Shown: in pieces, positions 1-5,668 of the stretch
Numbering within the stretch: the stretch's first letter is position 1
Layout of the letters: every line of letters begins with the position of its first letter
Assembly (NCBI GenBank): GCA_037045355.1
Contig: JBAOHO010000017.1
Location: forward strand, 1-5,689
From: Candidatus Nanopelagicales bacterium
Lineage (GTDB): Bacteria > Actinomycetota > Actinomycetes > S36-B12 > GCA-2699445
Direction of reading: 5' to 3'
Length of the DNA stretch: 5,689 nt
The notes under the pieces: generated by a model
What the model saw: only the letters and a program-made list of their open reading frames with translations
Told to the model about the DNA's origin: nothing
The model's database searches: none
Translations under genes and position numbers: made by a program

Positions 1-2
1 GA

Positions 3-107
3 ATCGAGAGGCTGACCAAGCAACTCCAGGAAGTGCCCCACTTGGTCGAGCAAGTCGAGCGCTTGCACTCGCGGGTGACCTCCTTGACCGCGCGATTGAA
101 CGGCTGA
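3..107 (+). CDS. C-terminal end of an unidentified coiled-coil protein (partial)
   Basis: The 5' part lies outside the window. Reading from base 3, 34 codons run to a TGA at 105-107, and most third positions are G or C, as expected for coding DNA in this genome. The peptide begins IERLTKQLQEVPHLVEQ and ends SLTARLNG. Hydrophobic residues I/L/V recur every 3-4 residues (L14, V18, L21, V25, L28, L32), which suggests a coiled-coil tail. I cannot assign a family. An alternative is that the true frame shifts at about base 94-95 into a second open frame ending with TAG at 212-214. That would extend the helix (IERLNQLF) and add a Pro/Ala/Thr-rich tail, ending closer to the terminator at 261-290. The second frame has weaker third-position GC, so the stop at 107 is preferred, with limited confidence. 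Confidence 0.45.
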   Translation: MERLTKQLQEVPHLVEQVERLHSRVTSLTARLNG

Positions 108-237
108 ACCAGTTGTTCGGGCGTGGAGTTACTCCCAGCGCGGATGCGGTCTCGGTGGACCGTCAGCCAGCAGCGGAACCGCTGACTACAACTCCGGTAG
201 GCCGAGCGATGTAGTCCGGGCTACGCTGCAAACACCG

Positions 238-256
238 CCGAGGGGATGACCCTCGG
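238..256. other. Stem-loop upstream of the terminator, possible minus-strand terminator
   Basis: A perfect 7-bp stem CCGAGGG/CCCTCGG (238-244 with 250-256) encloses a 5-nt loop. It lies between the rightward partial gene and the 3' end of the leftward abiE operon. On the minus strand it is followed by GCGGTGTTTGC, a short and weak T tract, so it could help end abiE transcription. It may equally be only the first of two tandem hairpins on the plus strand. Confidence 0.4.
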
Positions 257-260
257 TCCG

Positions 261-290
261 ACGGCTCCGGTTCACCCCGGAGCCGTTTCT
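261..290 (+). terminator. Rho-independent terminator of the rightward partial gene
   Basis: A perfect 10-bp GC-rich stem ACGGCTCCGG/CCGGAGCCGT (261-270 with 277-286) has a 6-nt loop (TTCACC) and is followed by a T-rich tail, TTTCT, at 286-290. It lies 17 bases from the convergent abiEii stop codon. The minus-strand side lacks a T tract, so this hairpin mainly serves the plus-strand transcript. The stem strength and U-tail are read directly; activity is inferred. Confidence 0.75.
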
Positions 291-306
291 CTGGGATGCT
301 GCCCGC

Positions 307-1239
307 TCAGGTCGTCGACGTTGAGGGTGCATCACTCCAGGTGAGCGACTCTGGATTCCACTGTGCGGACAGGTCACTGGATCTGAGGACTTGCGTGACG
401 AAGTCCGCCATGAGCGCTTGGGCGTCGGCGAACGACGTGTGTTGAGAGCAGGCCGGAACCTTGCGGGCCTCAGTTGCGTAGACGCTTCCCCACCCGGATG
501 GAAGGTCCAAGGCGGTGACCTGGTCCAGGCCCCGGAGTCGAGCCTCGCGTCGGATGGCTTCCCGAAGTTCGTTCGCATTGACCGTCTGGGTGTTGGCGAT
601 GACCACCAGGTCGATGAGATCTCGTTCGCGGCTGGACTGGCCGCCGGGGTATGTGGCGAGGGTTGCGCAGACCTTGTCGGCGATCTGATTCGCGACCGGG
701 TACAGCCGATAGGGGAATGTCACGAGGCGAGGCACGTTCAGCCGGTTGGCTGGTTCAACGACATCCACTTCGGCCGCCTCACCTGGTCCGGCCACGAGGT
801 CCACTGTCAGGTCGCTCAGGGCCTTGGTGCCCAGGTACACCTGGAAGGTGACGTGGTACCCGTGTGCATACGGCTGCTGGTCCCCCGCTATTGATTCGGT
901 GCGCTTGAGATACGCGAAATGGAAATGGTCCTGCAGGTCGACAGCGGCCAGTGAACGCAGGCGACTCAGCGCCTGATCCAGGGAGTAGCCGTTGATGGCG
1001 AGATCGATGTCCTTGGTGCTGCGTGTGTTCGGGACGCGAGCGAGCATCCCGGTCCCTCCCTTGAGCACCCACTCCGAATCAGACCCGTCCGAGAACACGC
1101 GGCATAGGAGCCGGTCGAAGTGTGCTTGGCGGATGAGTTCGTTCACGCCAACGGATCGATCTGCACCATGAGCTGCCCGGGCGGCGTCCTTGATGGCCAT
1201 TTCCACGGCCCTGGGGTCTGGATACTGCTCAACGTTCAC
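307..1239 (-). CDS. abiEii: AbiEii/MenT-family nucleotidyltransferase toxin
   Basis: This 310-residue protein is the toxin half of a type IV-like AbiE module. Family knowledge: AbiEii/MenT proteins have a DNA-polymerase-beta-like nucleotidyltransferase fold. They use NTPs, and MenT toxins of mycobacteria add nucleotides to tRNA 3' ends, stopping translation; AbiE systems can abort phage infection. Seen here: the KGGTGML loop (residues 60-66), the metal-binding DID pair in STKDIDLAI (D77, D79), a later acidic strand LTVDLV (D147), the conserved lysine helix NQIADKV (K189), and the RERDLIDL segment (R204-L211). All catalytic-looking motifs are present and the frame is unbroken. There is no signal peptide or membrane segment, so a cytosolic location is expected. 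The start is GTG at 1239, overlapping the abiEi TGA as GTGA. A purine-rich GGGAAGG stretch just upstream can act as ribosome binding site, and the overlap predicts translational coupling. The exact target (tRNA or other) cannot be read from the sequence. Confidence 0.9.
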   Translation of the reverse strand: MNVEQYPDPRAVEMAIKDAARAAHGADRSVGVNELIRQAHFDRLLCRVFSDGSDSEWVLKGGTGMLARVPNTRSTKDIDLAINGYSLDQALSRLRSLAAVDLQDHFHFAYLKRTESIAGDQQPYAHGYHVTFQVYLGTKALSDLTVDLVAGPGEAAEVDVVEPANRLNVPRLVTFPYRLYPVANQIADKVCATLATYPGGQSSRERDLIDLVVIANTQTVNANELREAIRREARLRGLDQVTALDLPSGWGSVYATEARKVPACSQHTSFADAQALMADFVTQVLRSSDLSAQWNPESLTWSDAPSTSTT

Positions 1240-2258
1240 GACCTTCCCTTCCCTGGCTCGGCACTCTCCGCGGCATCTCGCGCCCCAGCCTCAAACTCGT
1301 GAGTGAATCGCGCGGCGGACCGTATTGCTTCCATCGAGGGCGCCAGCTGAGTAATCACCTTCCGCCATTCGTCCGATTGCTGGGCTTGGGAAAGCTGGAG
1401 AGTCTCGAGTGCGGGCCGCTGCGGTCGTAGTGCCAGGGTGAGTGCCTCGGCTTGCCTGCGGATCTGCTCGTAAGCCGGCTCAGGTACCCGAAGCTGCGCC
1501 AGCTGATCTTCGAGGCACTGTGCCTGAGAACGGAGTTCCGCAAAGTACTCCGCAGCGATGGGAGCGGCAATCGACTCCATGCCCGCCAGGCGCCTGACCG
1601 TTGCTGCGGTATCGAGCCCAGCCAGTTGAAGGAGTCGCTCGACAAAGGCATCGCCCGCGCCCTTGGGCAGGCCGTTGCGAGCGGCCAGTGGACCGAGCCT
1701 GCGAGCGAGGTCCTCCAGGTCGACGCTGCCTTGCCGCATGGCATCACCGAGAGCATGCGCGACAAGTGTCAGATCGTGGCGGGCAGCCACCAGGTCGGCA
1801 AGGGTCCGCTCGATGGTCGTTGTCGGCAGACCATGCCGGAGGGTGACATCGTCGTCGCCCATCGATCGCACTGTGATGCGCACCCCCTGGCGCTGGCTTT
1901 GTCGGCGTACCAGTGAGGTGAGTTCGTATCGGTCCTCGCGAAAATCCCCCACACCGTGGAGTCGCGTTGCGGAGACACCAGATACGACGACATCGCTGGT
2001 TGGTGACTGCAGTCGCAGATGTGCGTCTATCCCGGGCACGATCGCCAGCCAGGCAGCGCGCACCCCCTCGAACTCATCCCCCGCCGCGCCCGCGTCACGA
2101 TAGACGCCATGGAGCACCCGCTCCACGAGCCCGGCCTCAGCCAGCCGCGACAGATCCAGGCGACTCACCCCGCGTTGGGCAGCCTGAGCAGACGTGAACA
2201 GGCCCCACTGAGCGGAGGACAGCCCCGCCAGCATTTCGAGTGCCTGCTGTGACTTCAT
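1236..2258 (-). CDS. abiEi: AbiEi-family antitoxin and transcriptional repressor, long form
   Basis: This 340-residue protein is the antitoxin half of the AbiE pair. Residues about 10-58 (LSSAQWGLFTSAQAAQRGVS onward, ending LVERVLHGVYR) match the N-terminal winged helix of AbiEi_4-type proteins. Residues about 60-210 match the usual AbiEi C-terminal domain: VVSGVSATRLHGVGDF, a strand-rich segment, then the GLPTTTIERTLADLV motif and an Ala/Leu-rich helix. Family knowledge: AbiEi binds inverted repeats in its own promoter and antagonises AbiEii. About 125 further residues (215-340) follow the usual domain. They are helical and rich in Ala, Gln, Glu and Leu (for example LRSQAQCLEDQLAQL), and end in a charged tail. 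The function of this extension is unknown; it may mediate oligomerisation or toxin contact. The ATG at 2258 is chosen because the operator and promoter end directly before it. No Shine-Dalgarno sequence precedes it, which fits a leaderless mRNA. abiEii follows with a 4-base overlap. Confidence 0.88.
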   Translation of the reverse strand: MKSQQALEMLAGLSSAQWGLFTSAQAAQRGVSRLDLSRLAEAGLVERVLHGVYRDAGAAGDEFEGVRAAWLAIVPGIDAHLRLQSPTSDVVVSGVSATRLHGVGDFREDRYELTSLVRRQSQRQGVRITVRSMGDDDVTLRHGLPTTTIERTLADLVAARHDLTLVAHALGDAMRQGSVDLEDLARRLGPLAARNGLPKGAGDAFVERLLQLAGLDTAATVRRLAGMESIAAPIAAEYFAELRSQAQCLEDQLAQLRVPEPAYEQIRRQAEALTLALRPQRPALETLQLSQAQQSDEWRKVITQLAPSMEAIRSAARFTHEFEAGARDAAESAEPGKGRS

Positions 2259-2259
2259 A

Positions 2260-2294
2260 CTTGGATAGTATCCCGCATACAGATACTATCCAAG
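2260..2294 (-). promoter_or_regulatory. abiE promoter with embedded 13-bp inverted-repeat operator
   Basis: A perfect inverted repeat has arms CTTGGATAGTATC (2260-2272) and GATACTATCCAAG (2282-2294) with a 9-nt spacer. It lies one base upstream of the abiEi ATG. On the minus strand, TTGGAT (2293-2288) is a fair -35 box and TACTAT (2270-2265) a fair -10 box, separated by exactly 17 bp. Transcription would start about seven bases after the -10 box, at or next to the A of the ATG, giving a leaderless transcript. Both hexamers lie inside the arms, so bound AbiEi would cover the whole core promoter. The repeat is seen directly; promoter use and AbiEi binding are inferred from family knowledge. Confidence 0.8.
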
Positions 2295-2440
2295 AGCAAG
2301 TGGGTCCTAGAGTCCACGAAACCCACGCGCGGGTCAGGGCCCTGGACTAGTTGATTCGATCATTTCGCTGCGTTGGTCCTGTATCAACTCGCACTCGATG
2401 AGCTCAGTTGGTCTCCTGGGCCTCGTCAACTAGGAGATCC

Positions 2441-2498
2441 GAGTGTCTCCGGTCGCGAGTGGCACTTAAGTCGCATTCTCCAACGACAAATGTCACTC
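2441..2498. repeat. Cluster of GAGTG(N)CA-like repeats
   Basis: GAGTGTC (2441-2447), GAGTGGCACTTAAG (2457-2470) and, inverted, TGTCACTC (2491-2498, read as GAGTGACA on the minus strand) form a small set of similar words. The second and third make a 7-of-8 inverted pair about 26 bases apart. Multiple short terminal repeats of this look occur at the ends of some IS21-type elements, but no transposase or target duplication is visible. A remnant of a mobile-element end or a protein binding site are both possible. Confidence 0.25.
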
Positions 2499-2519
2499 AA
2501 AAGAGGGAATGAGGAATCG

Positions 2520-2571
2520 CGGACCCACTCTGGGAAGGCGACCCTTTTCGTGGACCGATTCTGGGAATCGG
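2520..2571. repeat. 17-bp imperfect direct repeat ending in a palindrome
   Basis: CGGACCCACTCTGGGAA (2520-2536) and TGGACCGATTCTGGGAA (2551-2567) agree at 14 of 17 positions, with a 31-base offset (about three helical turns). The second copy runs into a perfect 7-bp dyad, CCGATTC/GAATCGG (2555-2561 with 2565-2571, 3-nt gap). The arrangement resembles a pair of regulator sites on one DNA face, but no adjacent promoter or cognate regulator can be assigned. Confidence 0.35.
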
Positions 2572-2731
2572 AGCGGCGCGAGGGCTGCGGGCAGCCTGAA
2601 CGCATCCCGACACAGGGGCCGCGCTTCTCCGGATAGCCTCGCCCATGTCACACGAGTCCCGTCGACGTGATCGTTCGATGTGCGAAGTGATGCCGCGGGT
2701 AAGGACCCGGACAGCCACAGCGCGACGCTGA

Positions 2732-3109
2732 GGCGATATCACCTGGCTGTTGTGGGGACGTCCCCAGTCGCTGGCATTGCTCGCCGACGATTCGTGGCGC
2801 CACAACGCCGACCACGCCAACGGAATGGCCCAGCGACAGGCGGGTGCTGTGGAGCAGATCGACGGCGTCCGGATCAACCCGGTGCAGGCCAACGCGGTAC
2901 TCGCCATCCTGCCACCCGAGGTGACCCTCCGCCTGCAGGACGACTTCCGGTTCTTTACCTGGGATCCGGCCACCGGCGAGGTCCGCTGGATGTGTTCCTG
3001 GGACACGACCGAGTCGGACGTGGACGAGTTCGCCGCTGCCATCGCCACGCAGATGGTGGTCCGGCACCAGCGGCCCAGCTTCAATCTCCCCACCGACGGG
3101 GGCACGTGA
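2732..3109 (+). pseudogene. C-terminal fragment of a threonine aldolase (PLP enzyme)
   Basis: The frame is open from after a TGA at 2729-2731 to a TGA at 3107-3109. Recognisable homology starts near base 2765 with SLALLADDSWRHNADHANGM. It continues through RINPVQANAVLAILPPEV, a WDPATGEV segment and the hallmark RWMCSWDTTESDVDEF, all typical of the small C-terminal domain of low-specificity L-threonine aldolases, which cleave threonine to glycine and acetaldehyde. Family members are about 340-350 residues; only about 115 remain. The N-terminal two thirds, including the PLP-binding lysine, are absent, and no piece of them is visible upstream. The only usable start is a weak TTG at 2750 without a good ribosome binding site. 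The third-position G/C bias persists, so the loss may be recent. I infer a dead 5'-truncated gene. An intact short protein with another role is unlikely. Confidence 0.8.
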
Positions 3110-3126
3110 CGGCAACCCCGGTCGGT

Positions 3127-3132
3127 TAGCGT
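3127..3132 (+). promoter_or_regulatory. Possible -10 box for the two-component operon
   Basis: TAGCGT fits the actinobacterial TANNNT -10 pattern and lies about 36 bases upstream of the regulator ATG, after the end of the aldolase fragment. No convincing -35 box is found at the usual distance. The assignment rests on position and a short motif only. Confidence 0.3.
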
Positions 3133-3157
3133 GGTGCCTCAGAGGTCACTGGATGGT

Positions 3158-3170
3158 GAGGCGAGCAATG
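3158..3170 (+). promoter_or_regulatory. Ribosome binding site that fixes the response-regulator start
   Basis: GAGG at 3158-3161 lies six bases before an ATG at 3168-3170. This is the best start in the region. It is in a different frame from the receiver domain, whose own frame offers only a GTG at 3241 that would remove the first beta strand (IRVLV). The site is therefore the main evidence for the first frame break in the gene. Confidence 0.6.
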
Positions 3171-3889
3171 CCAGAGCAGCTGGAACCGCGGGACGAGGCG
3201 GCCACCGGCACCCGCCGGCCCGCCGATCCGGGTTCTTGTCGTGGACGACAGTTACCTCGTCCGTGAAGGCTTGCGCCTGTTGCTGGAACTCAGCGACGCC
3301 GTCGAGGTCATCGGAGGCTTTGCCGATGCCGAGCAGGCCCTGGTGTCGATCGCACGCGACACGCCTGACGTCGTGATCGCGGACATCCGCATGCCGCCCA
3401 CCTACACAGACGAGGGGATCCGCTTGGCGGATCAAGTGCGGCGCGAGTACCCGTCATGCGGAGTCGTCGTGCTGAGTCAGGAGAGCACGGTCGGATTCGC
3501 TGCCCGCCTGCTGCAACAGGGGGCAAGCGGGCGTGCCTACTTGTCCAAGGACCGCGTCCACGATGTGGATCACCTGGTTTCCGCCATCAGCGCCGTTCAC
3601 GCGGGCGACTGTCGCATCGATCCGAATTCTGGTGCAGCAGTTGGTGACGACCGGCACCACACCAGCTCCCAGTGCGCTCGACGGACTGACTCCGCGCCAA
3701 CGGGAGTTGCTGGCCGACATCGCTCAAGGCAAGAGCAATATGGCCATCGCCCGGGACCGTTTCCTGAGTCAGCGCGCCGTCGAGAAGCATGTCAGTGAGA
3801 TCTTCACGCGCCTCGGCCTCAGCGGGGATGCGGCCGTCAGCCGTCGCGTTCGGGCGACGCTGCTCTACCTAGAGGCGGCGCGCGGGTGA
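3168..3889 (+). pseudogene. NarL/LuxR-family response regulator, frame broken twice
   Basis: Repairing two +1 breaks gives about 239 residues, normal for a NarL-type regulator. After a short leader (MPEQLEPRDEAATG), the receiver domain starts at IRVLVVDDSYLVREGLR, with the acidic pair D26-D27. The phospho-acceptor D72 sits in VVIADIRMPP, the conserved Ser in VVVLSQ, and K127 in AYLSKD. The YTDEGIRLA loop is typical of actinobacterial members. The LuxR DNA-binding helix-turn-helix begins at about residue 173 (LTPRQRELLADIAQGKSN) and includes SQRAVEKHVSEIFTRLGL. Breaks: one between about 3217 and 3226 separates the start from the receiver; one at 3625-3626 (ATC GAT CCG, extra A, ATT CTG) separates receiver from output domain. 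Unrepaired, the receiver frame ends at 3798 without a helix-turn-helix, and the output frame ends at 3889. The kinase follows with a GTGA overlap. Family role: phosphorylation by the partner kinase activates DNA binding. Called pseudogene provisionally; sequence error would make it an intact gene. Confidence 0.8.
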
Positions 3890-5623
3890 CCCGCGCCAAG
3901 TGGGGCTTCGTCGGGCTCAGCGTCGCAGGGGCGGCCCTGGCCGGGATTTCGGCCACGGTGGCTGCGGGAAGTGTCACCGCGAGTCGACTCTCGGCATACT
4001 CCGTGACCGTCGGCGTGGTCCTGGTGTGGTCTGTCGGCTTGCTCCTGTGGAGCCGCCCATCGAGTCGCAGGGTGGCCCGCCTGCTGTTCCTGCTTGCGTT
4101 CGCCTACTTCGTCAGAGGATCTGGCGATCTCCGACAATGACTGGCTGTTCAGTATCACCAGAGCCCTCGGTCAACTCGCTGAGTTCGTCCTCGTCTGGGT
4201 CATGCTGGCCTTCCCATCCGGTCGCCTCCGCTCTGTACACGACCGCATCATCGTGGGTTGCGCAGCGTTCACGGCGTTCTTCCTCTGGATTCCGACGGTC
4301 CTTCTGTCGCAGACAGTCCCCCTCGCCGGGCCGATCGCGGCGTGCGGCGACTCCTGCCCCGAGAACGTCCTTCTGGTCGCGGACAACCCGAGCCTGGCCG
4401 CCGCGTTCCAGGCGGCGTTTCGGTGGAGCGGGACGCTGCTGCTGGTCGCCACGGCCGCCTCGCTCGCCGTCCGCCTGATTCGCGCGAGTCCTTTGACGCG
4501 CAGGACGCTGGCACCGGTCCTTGTCGTGTCCATCCTCCGGACCCTGGCGGTGGCGGCGTTCATCGGTTCAGGCGGATCGATCCTCTCGGGCGAGATTCTC
4601 GGTCGTCCTGTTCTGGTGTGTCCCGCTGTCCATGGCCTTGGGTCTCCTGCTCGGTCGCCTGTACTCAGCGTCGGCACTGAAACGGTCTCGTCTCCGGTCT
4701 GCAGAAGCGCCCGGATGCTGTGGCGCTGCGGGCCGTGATGGCCGACGCCTTGGAAGACCCGGAACTCGAGATCAACTACTGGGTACCGGATCGTGCGCAA
4801 TGGGTGGATAGCACGGGTGGATTCACCGACCAGGTGCCGGTCCCTGGCTCTGATCGTGCCGCAACCTTGATCAACCAACCTGACGGAAGTCCGTTGGCCG
4901 AGATCGTGCACGACGAGTCGATGCTGGAGCAGCCGGATCTGATCGAAGCGGCGATCGCCAGCACACGTCTGGCATTGCAGACCAACCAGATGCAGGCGGA
5001 ACTGACACTGTCCGACGAGCGAGTCCAGGCCGCGCAGAGTCGAGCCCAGCGCAGTCTGGAGAGGGATCTCCACGACGGAGCGCAACAGCGACTGATCGCA
5101 CTTCGCATGAAGGTCAGCGTGCTGACGAGGATCATGGATCAGGACAGCCGAAGGGCCGCGGAACTGGCGCGGGAACTTCGGTCCGGACATCGAAGCCGCC
5201 TTGTCCGAGGTACGCGACGTCGCGCATGGCCGAGGGCATCGCACGCTCACTGCGCAGGGCCTGGCAGCGGCGCTGGACGATCTGATAACGCGCAGTCCAT
5301 TCCCCGTGACGTTGGCCATGGAGAACATCGGACGATACCCCTCCCCGATCGAGGGGGCCGTGTACCTGACCTGTTCTGAGGCGCTGCAGAACGTCGGAAA
5401 GCACGCCGGCCCAGGAGTGAGCGTCACGGTGACTCTCGCCGACGATGGGGAATGGCTGTCTCTCTCCGTCGTTGACAACGGGAAATGGCGGGGCAGCAAC
5501 TCGCAGGCCACGGGCCATGGGATGACGAACATGCGGGAACGCATCCTCGACGTGGGCGGTTCGCTGACCGTCGGTTCTGACGGCGGCGGCATGGCGGTCC
5601 GCGCCCGCGTTCCCGTGACCTGA
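3886..5623 (+). pseudogene. Membrane sensor histidine kinase (HisKA_3 type), frame broken four times
   Basis: Start GTG at 3886 overlaps the regulator stop (GTGA), so this is the partner kinase. Repairing four single-base insertions gives about 577 residues. Roughly eight hydrophobic stretches fill the first half, for example VGLSVAGAALAGI, VTVGVVLVWSVGLLLW, FVLVWVMLAFPSG and VPLSMALGLLLG. A cytosolic linker follows (LEINYWVPDRAQW to a Gln/Glu-rich helix). Then comes the dimerisation/phospho-acceptor motif ERDLHDGAQQRL with H395, and the HATPase domain with the N box SEALQNVGKHA (N501), the DNG box and GHGMTNMRERI. Breaks: about 4108-4120, near 4604, near 4686 and near 5179, each needing one base skipped. 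Between breaks all frames are open and catalytic residues are kept. Family role: HisKA_3 kinases sense a signal at the membrane and phosphorylate a NarL-type regulator. The signal is unknown. Called pseudogene because of the breaks; assembly error is the main alternative. Confidence 0.8.
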
Positions 5624-5639
5624 CGTCGCTGCGGAACAC

Positions 5640-5668
5640 ACCAGAAAACCGAACCCCGGTCTGCGGGG
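5640..5668 (-). terminator. Weak hairpin with T-rich tail on the minus strand
   Basis: A 5-bp stem CCCCG/CGGGG (5654-5658 with 5664-5668) has a 5-nt loop. On the minus strand it is followed by TTCGGTTTTCTGG, so it could end a leftward gene located beyond the window. On the plus strand no T tract follows, so it is a poor terminator for the kinase gene. The stem is short and the call is tentative. Confidence 0.3.

Larger units (their letters stand above)
2295..2731. other. Intergenic stretch without a convincing gene
   Basis: About 437 bases separate the abiE promoter from the threonine aldolase fragment. No frame shows a recognisable protein or the third-position G/C bias of the neighbouring genes, and the composition looks less GC-rich than in the genes. 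It contains a possible imperfect hairpin (GGTCTCCT at 2410-2417 against AGGAGATCC at 2432-2440, with CACTCG/CGAGTG flanks at 2392-2397 and 2440-2445), GAGTG-type repeats near 2441-2498, and a direct repeat plus dyad at 2520-2571. No tRNA, CRISPR or complete insertion sequence is visible. Confidence 0.6.

Noticed and set aside
391..894. A 167-codon open frame on the plus strand opposite abiEii
   Set aside because: It lies entirely over abiEii, has no recognisable domain, and the minus-strand protein carries complete family motifs. It is a GC-rich shadow frame.
2396..2450. GAGCTCAGTTGGT near 2399-2411 resembles a tRNA D-arm
   Set aside because: No T-arm with GTTCRA, no acceptor stem of seven pairs and no anticodon arm can be fitted around it.
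2497..3115. Two overlapping minus-strand open frames (202 and 155 codons) across the aldolase fragment
   Set aside because: They mirror the conserved aldolase C-terminus on the plus strand and show no domain of their own.
371..3154. The 12-mer AGGTCACTGGAT occurs at 371-382 and 3143-3154
   Set aside because: About one repeated 12-mer pair is expected by chance in a window of this size. One copy is inside abiEii, and the flanks do not match, so it is not an attachment-site pair.
4600..5183. Three of the kinase frame breaks fall at the pentamer CGGTC, as if a shared slippery motif were used
   Set aside because: CGGTC is common in this GC-rich gene and occurs many times without a break. The zero-frame phase also differs at one of the three sites.
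4171..5592. A 473-codon open frame on the minus strand across the kinase
   Set aside because: The protein is low-complexity with Arg, Ser and Pro excess and no family. The plus strand encodes clear kinase motifs, and long antisense frames are common in GC-rich coding DNA.
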